DNA of 64,000 nucleotides, from assembly GCA_026988155.1 (NCBI GenBank), contig JALSLW010000053.1, positions 43,066-107,065 on the forward strand. The letters are read 5' to 3'. Positions 21,008 through 31,242 of the stretch are shown piece after piece; the stretch's first letter is position 1, and each line of letters begins with the position of its first letter. The translations under genes and the position numbers were made by a program. The stretch comes from Methylomonas sp. (GTDB taxonomy: Bacteria > Pseudomonadota > Gammaproteobacteria > Methylococcales > Methylomonadaceae). The notes beneath the pieces were generated by a model. It saw only the letters and a list, made by a program, of their open reading frames with translations, did not search any database and was not told the DNA's origin.

Positions 21008-21925
21008 CTAAGCAATTTCAGCACTTAGATTAAAAATCTTTTTCGGCACTAGTTTACCATCCATTAGCATTTCACCCAAGCCTAAAAAGACCTGTTCACT
21101 ATACATTCTAACTTTGCCTTGAACTGTTTCTGCCTGGCATTCTATCTGCTGACCATGCCTAATTAAAATGGCCTGCTGAATTGAAAGGTCAATCTGGGGA
21201 ATATCCTGTAACGGTTCATCTACAGCAAGCAAGCAACTGTTCATTTGTTCCGGTGACATCGCCTGATATTGTTCAATAGTCATTGCATCTGCAATTTTAA
21301 ACTGGCCTGACTGGGTTCTCCTTAGTCCTAAAATCGTTCCTCCACAGCCCAGCTTATGCCCGATATCTTCAGCCAGCGAACGTATATAGGTTCCTTTAGA
21401 ACAAAAAACATCAAGCGTTAAGGTATCGGCAGTAAAATCCAATAAGTCTAACTCAAAAATTGTAATTCTACGCGCTTTACGCTCAATGATCTTGCCTTCT
21501 CTTGCCAATTCATAGAGCTTTCTGCCATTATGCTTTAAGGCGGAATACATGGGAGGAACCTGATCAATTTCGCCGACAAACTCATTGAGACAGTCATTTA
21601 TCATCATTGCCGATAAATCAGGCACAGGTTTTTGTTCAATAACTTTGCCTTCAGAGTCCCCTGTATCCGTCATTACCCCTAGTTTAACAACAGCCTGATA
21701 ACGCTTATTATCATTTAGCATCATAGCTGAAACTTTAGTTGCCTCACCAAAGCACAAAGGCAGCAAGCCAGTAGCCAAAGGATCTAAACTCCCCGTATGT
21801 CCAGCCTTGTTAGCATTAAATAATCGCCTAATTTCCTGCAAAGCTTGATTTGAGGAAACTCCTAGCCGTTTATCTAATAAAATAATGCCATGAACATTAC
21901 GACCAGATTTTCGCTTGCTCAACAA
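21008..21925 (-). CDS. truB: tRNA pseudouridine-55 synthase
   Basis: This enzyme makes the universal pseudouridine 55 in the T-loop of tRNAs. The 305 residues include the catalytic aspartate in GHTGSLDPLATGLLP, the KRYQAVVKLGVMTDTGD segment and the C-terminal PUA-like region. It follows rbfA by 11 nt in the nus operon. Family assignment is secure. Confidence 0.97.
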   Translation of the reverse strand: MLSKRKSGRNVHGIILLDKRLGVSSNQALQEIRRLFNANKAGHTGSLDPLATGLLPLCFGEATKVSAMMLNDNKRYQAVVKLGVMTDTGDSEGKVIEQKPVPDLSAMMINDCLNEFVGEIDQVPPMYSALKHNGRKLYELAREGKIIERKARRITIFELDLLDFTADTLTLDVFCSKGTYIRSLAEDIGHKLGCGGTILGLRRTQSGQFKIADAMTIEQYQAMSPEQMNSCLLAVDEPLQDIPQIDLSIQQAILIRHGQQIECQAETVQGKVRMYSEQVFLGLGEMLMDGKLVPKKIFNLSAEIA

Positions 21926-21936
21926 ATACTCCCTAA

Positions 21937-22296
21937 CTATTTCTTTTTTGCATCATCTTCTGCTAACAGCTCTGCCACACGCATTCCCGTATCAAAAGAA
22001 TCATCGTAATAAAACCTGAAATCAGAAATATGCCTAAGACGCATTCTTTTAGCTACCTGATGACGAATAACTGGAGCCATTTCATTTAACAATTTAATAT
22101 TATCAATCTTACCTTGTTCATCAACATTCAGCACAGTCACGTATATCTTGGCAACAGCTAAATCTTTAGAAACAACGACTTCATTGACTGTAATAAAGCC
22201 AAAACGTGAATCATTGGTTTCACGCTGCAAAACATAGGCGAGTTCCTTTTGCATTTGCGAAGAAACCCGTTCACTGCGACCATACTCCTTGCCCAC
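21937..22296 (-). CDS. rbfA: ribosome-binding factor A
   Basis: A small KH-fold factor that helps mature the 5' end of 16S rRNA in the 30S subunit. The 119 residues include RVSSQMQKELAYVLQRE and the C-terminal RMRLRHISDFRFYYDDS segment typical of RbfA. The start is GTG, 2 nt after the infB stop, with a GGGAG Shine-Dalgarno inside the end of infB. This suggests translational coupling to infB. Confidence 0.96.
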   Translation of the reverse strand: MGKEYGRSERVSSQMQKELAYVLQRETNDSRFGFITVNEVVVSKDLAVAKIYVTVLNVDEQGKIDNIKLLNEMAPVIRHQVAKRMRLRHISDFRFYYDDSFDTGMRVAELLAEDDAKKK

Positions 22297-22298
22297 CG

Positions 22299-25118
22299 CT
22301 ACAGCTCCCGCTTCACTTCCACACGTTCAAATACTTCAATTTGATCGCCGGCTTTAACATCATTGTAATTCTTAACACCAATACCGCATTCCATGCCCAT
22401 CTTAACTTCATTGGCGTCATCTTTAAATCGGCGCAATGACTCAAGCTGGCCTTCATAAATTACAATATTGTCTCGCAGCACTCTGATCGGCAGATTTCTT
22501 TTAACAAACCCATCAATAACCATACAGCCTGCAATTGCGCCCAGCTTCGGCGATTTAAATACATCCCTTACCTCAGCAAGCCCAACAATTCTTTCCTGAA
22601 TTTCCGGAGCCAGCATACCGCTAAGCGCTCGCTTAACTTCATCAATCGCTTCGTAAATAATGCTGTAATAATGCAAATCAATTTCCTTTTCAAGAATCAA
22701 TTTACGCGCCGTTGCATCAGCTCTGACATTAAAGCCTATTAAGATAGCTCCTGAAGCTAATGCAAGGTTTGCATCCCCTTCGTTAATGCCTCCGACACCT
22801 CCGTAAACACATTTAACAGCTACTTCATCGTTTGATAGCCCAACCAATGACTCTCTTAAAGCTTCCAAACTGCCTTGCACATCAGTTTTAATAATGACGT
22901 TTAAAGTAGAAGTATCACCAGCAGCCATTTTAGAAAACACCTCATCAAGCTTAGAAGCTTGCTGAGCAGCATGCTTAGTTGATTTCTTTCTATCTTCTCT
23001 ATGTGTCGCCAATTCCTTGGCAGCCTTTTCATTCTGGGCAAAGGTAAATTCATCCCCAGCTTCTGGCGTTCCCGATAAACCAAGAATTTCTACCGGTGCA
23101 GAGGGTCCCGCTTCCAAAGTCGCCTTGCCATTTTCATCAAACATGGCTCTAACTCGACCATATTCATGACCACAGATAACAATCTGCCCTTTCTTAAGGG
23201 TTCCTTTCTGTACCAGAATAGTTGCAACAGCACCACGGCCTCTATCCAGCCTTGATTCAATTACAAAACCAGAGGCTGGACCTTCAGCCGGAGCTTTTAA
23301 TTCCAGAATTTCAGTCTGCAGAATAAGCGCTTCAATTAATTCATCAACACCTTCGCCAGTTTTTGCAGAAACCTTTAGAAACTGTGTATCACCGCCCCAA
23401 TCTTCAGGAACAATTTCAAGTGTTGCCATTTCTTGCATTACTTTATCTGGGTTAGCATCCGCCTTATCCATTTTATTGATAGCCACAATAAGTGGAACAC
23501 CAGCAGCTTTCGCATGCTCAACCGCTTCTTTGGTTTGTGGCATCACTCCGTCATCAGCCGCCACTACAACAATAACAATATCGGTCACTTCTGCTCCACG
23601 AGCTCGCATCGCGGTAAAAGCCGCATGTCCCGGTGTATCAAGAAAAGTCACACTGCCATGATCGGTTTTTACCTGATAGGCACCAATATGCTGGGTAATG
23701 CCCCCCGCCTCGCCAGAGGCAACCCGACTTTCTCGAATATAGTCAAGCAGCGATGTTTTACCATGATCAACATGCCCCATAATAGTAACAATAGGTGCTC
23801 TTGGTAAGGTTTTACGACTATCCGCTTCTTTCTGATCAACCACATCGGCCATCATTTCTTTTTCAAGATCATCATCACTTTGTAAAACTGGTTTATGCCC
23901 CAGCTCTTCAACCAGAATAACAGCAGTGTCCTGATCAATCGTCTGATTAATCGTAGCCATGATGCCCAGCTTCATTAAATGCTTAATAACTTCGCCGACC
24001 TTAACGCTCATTTTCTGAGCCAACTCTGAAACCATCACCATTTCAGGTATAGTTACATCCCTGACTATGGCTTCAACCGGCTTTTCAAACTGATGCTTTG
24101 CATCCGACTCGGTAGCCCGCTGAATCCGTTTTTGCTTGCCTTTTTTACCTTTTTGTTTTCTTCCCGCCCCTGTTGGCATTGCCTGTCCACGGCCAGGAGC
24201 AAGTCCTCTTTTATGTGCTGGTCCGGCTGGTTTTGCTACTGTTGCTTTTGGCGCACTTGCCTGCTTTTTCTTATGAAGAGTTTGCTGTTTTTTCGCCTCA
24301 GCCTGTTTTCTAACTTTAGCGGCATTTCTTTCTATAGAGGCTTCAAGTCTAGCTTTTTTCTCAGCTTCCAACCGTTTCGCCGTCACCTCTTCCTCAGAAA
24401 GTGCTGGAACCTCAGCCTTTGCTTCTACTTCTACTTCTACTTCTACTTCTACAGGTATTTTATCTGCCTCTTTATCAGCTGTCGCTGATGCGACTACAGC
24501 CACTTCAACTGTTTTTTCAACGACTGTCTGCTCTACAGATTTATCTTTAGTTTCAGCAACCGACTTTTTTGCTTCATCTTTAGACTGCTCTTCTGCTGCA
24601 ACTTCTTTCTCTACAGTTTGCAGCTGTTTTTCAGCTTGTATTTTTATTGCTTCTTTTCTTTTTTTCTCTTCCTGAGTAGCCTGAATACTAGCTTCATGCT
24701 TTTTGCGCTCTTCCTCTTCAGCGGCTATTTGCTGTTTTTGCTCCTGCAAAGCTTTTTTGGCACGTTCAATTTCTTTTTGTTCTTCCGTTATTTCAGGCTC
24801 ACCCCGTTTAATGTACGTTTTCTTTTTTCTTACTTCGACATTAACCGTTTTTGCTGCAACTCCAGGCCCTGTGGACTGAACCAGCTCAGAAACTTTCCTT
24901 CGCTTCAAGGTTATTTTCTTAGGTTTAGCTCCATCTCCACCTGTCTCTGACTTACCATGTCTTTTACGAAGGTGGGCCAGCAACTTAAGCCGTTCATCCT
25001 CATCAATCAAATCACCAGGTGCAGAAGCTGAAATGCCCGCCTCTTTTAACTGTTCTAAAAAGCGATCCAGAGGTATTTTCACCATCTCTGCTAATTCTTG
25101 TACTGTTTTATCACTCAT
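22299..25118 (-). CDS. infB: translation initiation factor IF-2
   Basis: The GTPase that brings initiator fMet-tRNA to the ribosome; its tRNA (metY) is encoded in the same operon. The 939 residues have an N-terminal IF2_N domain (about 1-55), a long Lys/Glu/Ala-rich linker (about 60-330), a second IF2_N, the G domain with G1 loop GHVDHGKT (448-455) and G4 NKMD, then the beta-barrel and C-terminal tRNA-binding domains. A (TTCTAC)5 run gives (VE)n in the linker. The start overlaps nusA in ATGA and has a strong AGGGGGGGAGG ribosome binding site. Confidence 0.98.
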   Translation of the reverse strand: MSDKTVQELAEMVKIPLDRFLEQLKEAGISASAPGDLIDEDERLKLLAHLRKRHGKSETGGDGAKPKKITLKRRKVSELVQSTGPGVAAKTVNVEVRKKKTYIKRGEPEITEEQKEIERAKKALQEQKQQIAAEEEERKKHEASIQATQEEKKRKEAIKIQAEKQLQTVEKEVAAEEQSKDEAKKSVAETKDKSVEQTVVEKTVEVAVVASATADKEADKIPVEVEVEVEVEAKAEVPALSEEEVTAKRLEAEKKARLEASIERNAAKVRKQAEAKKQQTLHKKKQASAPKATVAKPAGPAHKRGLAPGRGQAMPTGAGRKQKGKKGKQKRIQRATESDAKHQFEKPVEAIVRDVTIPEMVMVSELAQKMSVKVGEVIKHLMKLGIMATINQTIDQDTAVILVEELGHKPVLQSDDDLEKEMMADVVDQKEADSRKTLPRAPIVTIMGHVDHGKTSLLDYIRESRVASGEAGGITQHIGAYQVKTDHGSVTFLDTPGHAAFTAMRARGAEVTDIVIVVVAADDGVMPQTKEAVEHAKAAGVPLIVAINKMDKADANPDKVMQEMATLEIVPEDWGGDTQFLKVSAKTGEGVDELIEALILQTEILELKAPAEGPASGFVIESRLDRGRGAVATILVQKGTLKKGQIVICGHEYGRVRAMFDENGKATLEAGPSAPVEILGLSGTPEAGDEFTFAQNEKAAKELATHREDRKKSTKHAAQQASKLDEVFSKMAAGDTSTLNVIIKTDVQGSLEALRESLVGLSNDEVAVKCVYGGVGGINEGDANLALASGAILIGFNVRADATARKLILEKEIDLHYYSIIYEAIDEVKRALSGMLAPEIQERIVGLAEVRDVFKSPKLGAIAGCMVIDGFVKRNLPIRVLRDNIVIYEGQLESLRRFKDDANEVKMGMECGIGVKNYNDVKAGDQIEVFERVEVKREL
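24423..24452. repeat. hexanucleotide microsatellite in infB
   Basis: Five perfect tandem TTCTAC units lie in frame in infB and encode alternating Val-Glu in the unstructured IF-2 linker. Unit gain or loss would change only the linker length by two residues per unit. Confidence 0.9.
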
Positions 25119-26644
25119 TTTTCCTCCCCCCCTTCGCTTTGATCACTGGCAAACCAAGGTTCGCGCGCTTTCATAATCAGTTTTCCTGCCCGTTCTTCAT
25201 CTATCCCCGAAAACCCCAGAAGATCATCAACTGCCTGATCTGCCAAATCTTCCATTGTCAGAATGCCCTTTGCAGCCATTTCATGCGCTAACTCATCTTC
25301 CATTCCTTCCATTTCCAGAAGATCCTGTGCCGGTTTCGACGTTTCTATCGCTTCTTCTGAAGCAATGGCATTAATTAATACCGCATCTTTCGCCCGGGTT
25401 CTTAGTGCTTCAACCAATTCTTCATCAAAACCTTCAATTTCCAACATTTCTTCAACTGGGATATAGGCAATTTCTTCAACATTTGTTAAGCCAACCTCAA
25501 TCAAAATATCTGCAATTTCTTCATCAACATCTAGCTGATCTATAAAAGCCTGCTTAATATTAGCTATTTCATCATCGCTGGCTGAACTATCAGTACCTGC
25601 ATCACGAACATTCAGCTCCCAGCCTGTCAACTGTGTTGCCAATCTCACATTTTGACCTCCCCGACCAATGGCCTGAGACAAATTGTCAGCAGCAACAGAA
25701 ACATCCATGCAATGCTTATCTTCATCGACAACAATAGATTCTATTTCTGCAGGCGACATTGCATTAATGACAAACTGAGCTTCGTTGTCATTCCATAAAA
25801 TAATATCAACTCTTTCTCCTGCCAGCTCATTCGAAACGGACTGCACACGCGAACCTCTCATACCCACACAGGCTCCTACTGGATCCAGCCTGGGGTCATT
25901 GCTTCTTACGGCAATTTTAGCCCGTGAACCGGGGTCTCTGGCAGCGGCTAGCACATCAATCATGCCCTCCCCAACTTCCGGCACCTCCAATCTAAATAGA
26001 GCAATTAAAAGTTCTGGTGCTGAACGACTTACAAACAGTTGCGGTCCACGAACTTCTGACCGGACTTCTTTCAAATAGCCCCTTACTCTGTCACCAATAC
26101 GAATAGACTCTCTGGGAATCATCTCTTCTCTTGGAATATAGGCTTCAACATTACCACCTAAATCCAAATATACACTGCCTTTTTCTAGGCGTTTAACCAT
26201 TCCCGTAATTAATTCTCCGACTCTATCTTCATAGGCTTCAACAATTTTCTTACGTTCAGCTTCTCTTATTTTTTGAATAATAACTTGCTTTGCGGTTTGA
26301 GCCGCAATTCGGCAAAAAGCAACTGATTCAATCTCTTCTTCAATAAAATCACCGACCTCAATATCAGGGTCATCCATCTGTGCAACTTCGAGTAAAGCCT
26401 GAGAATCAGGAAATTCTAAATCCCCATCAATCTCATCATTTTCTGCAACCACTTCCCAGCGTCGAAAAGTCGTGTAATCACCAGACTCCCTATCAATATT
26501 AACTCTGGCAAGAATATGATTTTCATGGCGTTTTGCAGCGGCAGCAGCCAATGCAAATTCTAACGCTTCATAAACGACATCCTTATCAATATCCTTTTCA
26601 TTAGCAAAAACATCTGCTACCAACAAAATTTCTTTATTTGCCAT
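25115..26644 (-). CDS. nusA: transcription termination/antitermination factor NusA
   Basis: An RNA polymerase-binding factor for pausing, termination and antitermination. The 509 residues contain the N-terminal polymerase-binding domain (1-130), S1 (about 135-200), two KH domains with [12 protein letters not shown] and [12 protein letters not shown], and two acidic C-terminal helix-hairpin repeats (about 360-490), the gammaproteobacterial long form. The ribosome binding site GGAGGG is strong. It overlaps rimP by 11 nt and infB by 4 nt. Its own leader has two terminators, consistent with the known NusA autoregulation of this operon. Confidence 0.98.
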   Translation of the reverse strand: MANKEILLVADVFANEKDIDKDVVYEALEFALAAAAAKRHENHILARVNIDRESGDYTTFRRWEVVAENDEIDGDLEFPDSQALLEVAQMDDPDIEVGDFIEEEIESVAFCRIAAQTAKQVIIQKIREAERKKIVEAYEDRVGELITGMVKRLEKGSVYLDLGGNVEAYIPREEMIPRESIRIGDRVRGYLKEVRSEVRGPQLFVSRSAPELLIALFRLEVPEVGEGMIDVLAAARDPGSRAKIAVRSNDPRLDPVGACVGMRGSRVQSVSNELAGERVDIILWNDNEAQFVINAMSPAEIESIVVDEDKHCMDVSVAADNLSQAIGRGGQNVRLATQLTGWELNVRDAGTDSSASDDEIANIKQAFIDQLDVDEEIADILIEVGLTNVEEIAYIPVEEMLEIEGFDEELVEALRTRAKDAVLINAIASEEAIETSKPAQDLLEMEGMEDELAHEMAAKGILTMEDLADQAVDDLLGFSGIDEERAGKLIMKAREPWFASDQSEGGEEK

Positions 26645-27119
26645 TTCGCCCTCCTTTTTTAATTGAATAATCTGGCACTAAACGAACTTTGCTCATTGCC
26701 TGAAACGGGATCTCTAATATTTGACCATTTTGCTCAAGTACAATAATCTCTCCATCAACCTTCTTAATTATCCCTAAGAGCTTTCTTCTCTTATCGATGG
26801 GTTTAAATACATTAATTGTTATTGTACTTCCAATAAATTTCTCAAACTGACTTAGCTTGAAAAAAGGCCTTTCTGCACCGGGAGACGATACTTCAAGCTG
26901 ATAATTATCTGCAATGGGATCTTCCACATCAAGCATGCCACTTAACTGATGACTTACTTTTGTACAATCTTCCAGCAAAATTCCACTTTCCGAGTCAATA
27001 TATATTCTCAGCAAACCATTCTTTGGATGAGGGTTATATTCAATGCCTACACACTCATAACCAAGACCCTCCACAATTGGCTCGATCAAATTCACCAAAT
27101 GTTCCGGAGCCTGCTTCAT
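26634..27119 (-). CDS. rimP: ribosome maturation factor RimP
   Basis: A 30S subunit assembly factor. The 161 residues have the two-domain RimP pattern: the N-terminal LIEPIVEGLGYECVGIEY segment, and DVEDPIADNYQLEVSSPGAERP at the domain junction. A TGAGG ribosome binding site precedes the ATG. It is the first protein gene after metY, and an intrinsic terminator lies just 23 nt upstream of its start, so expression needs read-through. Confidence 0.96.
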   Translation of the reverse strand: MKQAPEHLVNLIEPIVEGLGYECVGIEYNPHPKNGLLRIYIDSESGILLEDCTKVSHQLSGMLDVEDPIADNYQLEVSSPGAERPFFKLSQFEKFIGSTITINVFKPIDKRRKLLGIIKKVDGEIIVLEQNGQILEIPFQAMSKVRLVPDYSIKKGGRNGK

Positions 27120-27141
27120 ATTGCCTCACTTTCTTTTAAAC

Positions 27142-27165
27142 AAAAAAAAAGAGCCTACGGCTCTT
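27142..27165 (-). terminator. leader terminator directly upstream of rimP
   Basis: AAGAGCC-TAC-GGCTCTT (27149-27165) followed on the minus strand by nine Ts is a strong intrinsic terminator. It lies between metY and rimP, after a first terminator at 27212-27233. Together they form an attenuator-like leader for the nus operon. Confidence 0.9.
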
Positions 27166-27211
27166 CCATAAATACATCATAACCTCTAAACTTCTCTTAA
27201 GCTTAGAAAAC

Positions 27212-27233
27212 AAAAAACCCCATATAGGGGTTT
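27212..27233 (-). terminator. terminator after initiator tRNA
   Basis: AAACCCC-TATA-GGGGTTT-type hairpin (27215-27233), with six Ts after it on the minus strand, begins 10 nt past the tRNA CCA end. It can define the 3' end of the tRNA precursor. Confidence 0.88.
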
Positions 27234-27242
27234 CTCAATATC

Positions 27243-27319
<77 letters not shown>

Positions 27320-27332
27320 ATTGATTTGTTCT

Positions 27333-27360
27333 ATTATAAGGATTTATTATATTTTAGCAA
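27333..27360 (-). promoter_or_regulatory. sigma70-type promoter of metY/nus operon
   Basis: On the minus strand TTGCTA (27355-27360), a 16 bp spacer and TATAAT (27333-27338) lie 14 nt upstream of the tRNA 5' end. The hexamers are 4/6 and 6/6 matches to consensus, the spacing is good and the context is AT-rich. Confidence 0.8.
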
Positions 27361-27501
27361 GCCTTATATTTTTAATATTTTAAATCAGCTCGGATAGAGT
27401 CGGCAAAACAATACACTGCGACTATAACGAACTGCTGTTTTTCGATTACAAATACAGTAAACACTTACCTAAACAGCATGCATGTATAAATGCAATCTTT
27501 A

Positions 27502-28581
27502 CTAAAGCATATCTAAAAATGAATTATTATCCTCTACAGCTGAAACAGCTCGCTCTATTAAAGTTTCATTTGCTTTTAACTCCATCATTTTTCCTACTGC
27601 CAAAGTTACCAGCATTGCCTCAAAAGGGTATGTGAGATGCGCTCGGTACCTATTAAGCATTTGTTCTGAATCAATACCCGAGACTTCATTACCCCTTAGA
27701 CTGCTAATATAATGATTTATTAGCTGAATCTCATTTTCTTTTCGAATGTGCGGTTTCAGAGATGTTGCCAGAAAGTAGGCAACATCGCCAATCCCTTCTC
27801 CAATTCTGACCATTTGCCAATCGAGCAATCCAGGCTTTTTATCCTGCCAAAATAGATTCCCGGGATGACAGTCATGGTGAATAACGGTCTGAACCCCTTG
27901 TGCTAAATACCGCATGACTTCGCGTCGGTGACGGGCATAACGAATAGCGGGAGCATGTAATGCTTCAGGCACAAGCTTGCCAGCTTTTTTTAAGCCTCGC
28001 TTCATTAATGGTACAGCAAGCGCAGTACCCAAATGATCCTCAATTTGTCTTACAGGGCCTGAAAGCCAATTATATTTAGGGTTCTCATGAGTTTTATTCC
28101 AAAACGTTGCATGCAGCTTACTTAATTGCTCAACAATTAAGTAAGCTTGCCCTACTGTTAGTGCGTCGGCAGGGTGACCAGGGATAGCCTGCTTTTCAGC
28201 AATATCATTCAATACCAACGTTGACCCTTTGAGAAAAGCACTTCTTGCCGATAACACTTTGGGCTTTCTAGTAGGCACTTTACTGGCCAATTCATTATAA
28301 AATCGTATTTCCGTCTGCAAAAGCCTAGGCAAAGCTGTTATTGTACGCGCCCGCCAGTTGAGTGATGGAATTTTTATAAACCATTCTTTTGGCATTGAAT
28401 CCGGCCCATTGTGACAGACTCTTATGCGAACGCGAGTAGTAGTCCCCACATCAACAGAAATAATTTTCACCTGCTTCACAATTGTATCGGCAGAGTGCAG
28501 GTTAACAACATATTGAGCCCAGCTTGCTGTCAAATGATCCGGATGACTTACGATAAGAGGACAACTAAGAAATGAACTCAT
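27502..28581 (-). CDS. APH/ecdysteroid-kinase-like phosphotransferase
   Basis: A 359-residue protein-kinase-like small-molecule kinase. The catalytic loop is HHDCHPGN (His236, Asp237, Asn242), and the metal-binding DWQ has Asp254. An N-lobe with the IKIPS lysine near residue 70 and acidic LNDIAE comes before. The text resembles the EcKinase/DUF1679 branch more than true aminoglycoside kinases. It lies 5 nt after pfkB and may be co-transcribed. The substrate is unknown; an antibiotic-resistance role is not supported. Confidence 0.8.
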   Translation of the reverse strand: MSSFLSCPLIVSHPDHLTASWAQYVVNLHSADTIVKQVKIISVDVGTTTRVRIRVCHNGPDSMPKEWFIKIPSLNWRARTITALPRLLQTEIRFYNELASKVPTRKPKVLSARSAFLKGSTLVLNDIAEKQAIPGHPADALTVGQAYLIVEQLSKLHATFWNKTHENPKYNWLSGPVRQIEDHLGTALAVPLMKRGLKKAGKLVPEALHAPAIRYARHRREVMRYLAQGVQTVIHHDCHPGNLFWQDKKPGLLDWQMVRIGEGIGDVAYFLATSLKPHIRKENEIQLINHYISSLRGNEVSGIDSEQMLNRYRAHLTYPFEAMLVTLAVGKMMELKANETLIERAVSAVEDNNSFLDML

Positions 28582-28586
28582 AATTT

Positions 28587-29537
28587 CTAAATATCAAGAA
28601 CTTTAATCTTAATTTCTTTAGATAGCTTCTCTAAGTCATTTTTGCTAAACAACTGCGTCCCTGCCTGCATTGCTGTTCCCGCGCCACAGGCAACAGCAAA
28701 TCCTAACGCCTGCTCAGGCCCTCTGTTCAATGCAAATGCATAAGCTAAACCGGCAACCAACGAATCTCCTGCCCCTACAGTTGAATTTACCTCAATGTTA
28801 GGTGAATTGCAGTAATAAGTATTGGTCTCCCCAGTCAGCAGCGCTCCTTTTTCAGCCAATGAAACACAAACGTAAGTAGCACCTTGCTTAACTAATACCC
28901 TGGCTTCTTCCGCCACCTGCTCTATAGTGGCTAATGTTTTATTTTGCAGAATTTCCATTTCATGCCAATTGGGTTTAATAAGAAAAGGCTTACTGTGCAA
29001 GGCCGCTTTCATAACAGCAACAGGAGCATCAATAATGCTGCGGGTCCCTTGCTCCAGCAATGCAGCACTAATACTTTGGTAGGCGGTATCCGGTACGCCA
29101 GGAGGAAGCGAACCTGTCAATACGCCAATACCCCCCTGACAAAGAGTTAAAAATTGACTGCTAATACTGTCTAATTGAGCAGATGTAACGTATGGCCCAA
29201 CTGCATTGATTTCATATTGATTTGGGGGATTGTTTTGCACCAAGGTGGTGTTGATGCGTGTTTCACCATCTATTTGCAAGGTGATTACACTGCTAAGCTC
29301 TTGCTTTAGCATGGAGCAAAGGAATTCCCCCATTTTTCCAGCCGTAATACAGCAAGTGAAAGAGTTTGCGTTTAATTTTTCCAGGGCTCTGCCGACATTG
29401 ATACCTGTACCGCCGGGATCATAGGAAGCCGATGTTGCTCGTATTTTTTGATCGTGCTGTAAGCAGCCTATTTCATAAGTCAGGTCTATTGCAGGATTGA
29501 GCGATAGACTGGCAATAGGCGAGGTAATTGATTTCAC
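28587..29537 (-). CDS. pfkB: PfkB-family 6-phosphofructokinase (Pfk-2 type)
   Basis: A ribokinase-fold sugar-phosphate kinase of 316 residues. The N-terminal motif is PGGTGINVGRALEKL, with LTGSLPPGV in the middle, and the C-terminal anion hole/catalytic GAGDSLVAG has Asp258. Along its length it resembles E. coli PfkB. Other 1-phosphofructokinase-like hexose kinases cannot be excluded. The start is GTG. It lies near pyk and gap, which supports a glycolytic role. The 256 bp between it and pyk is filled with palindromic repeats. Confidence 0.88.
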   Translation of the reverse strand: MKSITSPIASLSLNPAIDLTYEIGCLQHDQKIRATSASYDPGGTGINVGRALEKLNANSFTCCITAGKMGEFLCSMLKQELSSVITLQIDGETRINTTLVQNNPPNQYEINAVGPYVTSAQLDSISSQFLTLCQGGIGVLTGSLPPGVPDTAYQSISAALLEQGTRSIIDAPVAVMKAALHSKPFLIKPNWHEMEILQNKTLATIEQVAEEARVLVKQGATYVCVSLAEKGALLTGETNTYYCNSPNIEVNSTVGAGDSLVAGLAYAFALNRGPEQALGFAVACGAGTAMQAGTQLFSKNDLEKLSKEIKIKVLDI

Positions 29538-29586
29538 GTGGAGTTAGGTGCAGTATTCTATGCATTGAGAGTGCATGCAAAAAGAA

Positions 29587-29703
29587 CTTGAGAAATTGAC
29601 CGCCTTCGCTCCTCTTTTGAAGTGCACAAACAATTACATAGCTAGCTATGCTAATGCTTGTGCATCTTGAATATCAATGAAAACTAGATTTCAGTTTCTC
29701 AAG
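29587..29703. repeat. nested 117 bp palindrome
   Basis: Outer arms CTTGAGAAATTGA (29587-29599) and its near-complement (29691-29703) enclose a second palindrome with 20 bp arms (29624-29643 and 29644-29663, four mismatches). That inner palindrome is centred on ACATAGCTAGCTATG. The same ACATAGCT/GCTATGC core occurs in the palindrome at 61016-61182. It has no coding capacity. Confidence 0.8.
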
Positions 29704-29736
29704 CTGTTTTGTGTATCCGCTCTTCGGCTGTTTTAG

Positions 29737-29776
29737 ATAAGTACCCAAGTTAAATTAATTTTACTTGGGTACTTAA
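29737..29776. repeat. TAAGTACCCAAGT palindromic repeat
   Basis: ATAAGTACCCAAGT (29737-29750) is mirrored by ACTTGGGTACTTAA (29763-29776) around a 12 bp AT-rich centre. It lies 18 nt upstream of the coordinate end of pyk, that is just after the pyk stop, and could also act in transcription termination. The left half is repeated at the very end of the window (63977-64000). Confidence 0.8.
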
Positions 29777-29793
29777 GCAAAGAGCAAATGGCG

Positions 29794-31233
29794 TTAAGGT
29801 GTTAAGCCCTCACCTAAAGTGACTATTTTAAGAGCATTTGTCCCACCCTGAGTGCCAGTTAAATCACCTTTTGTAATAATGAAAGTATCCCCTTGATTTG
29901 CACATTTTCTAGCTTTAAGCTTGGCAAGAATATCCTTGTTTACATCAGCATGATCCATCGACTCATGAGTAAAATATACAGGAAATACACCTCGATAAAT
30001 TGTGACTCGGCTCAAGGTTTTTCTATGGCTGCTAAATGCATAAATAGGAATCCCAGAACTGATTCTTGACATCCACATTGCCGTAGAACCTGATTCTGTT
30101 AGGGTTGCAATGCCGTTGACCTTGGAATGGTTAGCCAAGTACATAGCAGCCATAGCAATTGCTTCATCGGTTCTTGAGAACTGACAGTTCATACGGTGTT
30201 TTGAATGGCGCACACTTGATTGCAGTTCCGTTGTTTTGCAAATATCAGCCATGGCTGCAACTGCCTGTACCGGATAATTCCCAGAAGCCGTCTCGGCAGA
30301 AAGCATAACCGCATCAGTACCATCATGAACCGCATTAGCAATATCAAAAACTTCGGCTCGTGTAGGAATCGGGTTTTCAATCATTGATTCCATCATTTGT
30401 GTGGCAGTGATAACCGCTCGATTAAGCTCTCGAGAACGAGAAATTAATTTTTTCTGTACAGCGGGCAGATTGGCATCACCAATCTCGACACCCAAATCGC
30501 CACGCGCAACCATGACCACATCAGAAGCAAGGATAATTTCATCCATAGCTTCAATAGCTTCAGCACGCTCTACTTTAGAAACAATTCCAGCATAGCAGTT
30601 TTCAGCTTCCAGCAAACTTCTAGCCTGATGCAAATCTTCTGCACAGCGAGGAAAGGAAACAGCAACAAAATCAGCATCGATAATTCCGATAGTTTTAATG
30701 TCTTCTTTATCTTTTTCTGTTAATGCCGAAGCTGATAATCCGCCACCTTGCAGGTTGATGCCTTTGTTATTGGATAAATAGCCGCCAACATGAACGGTGC
30801 ACTCGATACGTGAACCGTCTGTTGAAATAACATCAAGAACAATTCGACCGTCATCCAGCAGTAAACGGCTACCTGGCTCGACTTCTTTTGCAAGTGGTTC
30901 GTATATAATGCCGACTTCTTCGGTATTTCCTTCATCAGAACCAACATTAATATCCAAGGCAAAAGCCTGTCCTTTATCCAGCCAAACTTTAGTGTCTTTA
31001 AATTTGGCTATACGGATCTTGGGACCTTGAAGGTCACAAAGTATCCCAACTAGGCGCCCAGTTTTTTTGCATAGCGCCCGAACGGCTTCTGCTCTGTCAA
31101 TATGGTCTTGAGCGGTACCATGAGAAAAATTCATGCGGACAACATCAATGCCCGCTTCGAATAAGGCTTCCAATACGCCCGGCTTATCAGAAGCCGGGCC
31201 TAGGGTTGCCAAAATTTTGGTTCTTCTTAGCAT
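29794..31233 (-). CDS. pyk: pyruvate kinase
   Basis: The glycolytic enzyme that converts PEP and ADP to pyruvate and ATP. The 479 residues have the TIM barrel with RTKILATLGPASD at the start, MNFSHG, the metal/phosphate motif LCDLQGPKIR, and the catalytic-site signature ITATQMMESMIENPIPTRAE. Length and ending resemble E. coli PykA (type II). It follows gap by 9 nt, forming a gap-pyk operon. A palindromic element follows its stop. Confidence 0.97.
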   Translation of the reverse strand: MLRRTKILATLGPASDKPGVLEALFEAGIDVVRMNFSHGTAQDHIDRAEAVRALCKKTGRLVGILCDLQGPKIRIAKFKDTKVWLDKGQAFALDINVGSDEGNTEEVGIIYEPLAKEVEPGSRLLLDDGRIVLDVISTDGSRIECTVHVGGYLSNNKGINLQGGGLSASALTEKDKEDIKTIGIIDADFVAVSFPRCAEDLHQARSLLEAENCYAGIVSKVERAEAIEAMDEIILASDVVMVARGDLGVEIGDANLPAVQKKLISRSRELNRAVITATQMMESMIENPIPTRAEVFDIANAVHDGTDAVMLSAETASGNYPVQAVAAMADICKTTELQSSVRHSKHRMNCQFSRTDEAIAMAAMYLANHSKVNGIATLTESGSTAMWMSRISSGIPIYAFSSHRKTLSRVTIYRGVFPVYFTHESMDHADVNKDILAKLKARKCANQGDTFIITKGDLTGTQGGTNALKIVTLGEGLTP

Positions 31234-31242
31234 TTTGTTCCG

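Noticed and set aside
23433..24488. Long open frames on the plus strand within infB
   Set aside because: They are antisense shadows of the IF-2 coding sequence without ribosome binding sites or recognisable protein families.
27502..28581. Aminoglycoside resistance gene
   Set aside because: Only the general kinase motifs are shared; the sequence is closer to the EcKinase-like branch, and the gene sits beside glycolytic genes without mobile-element context.
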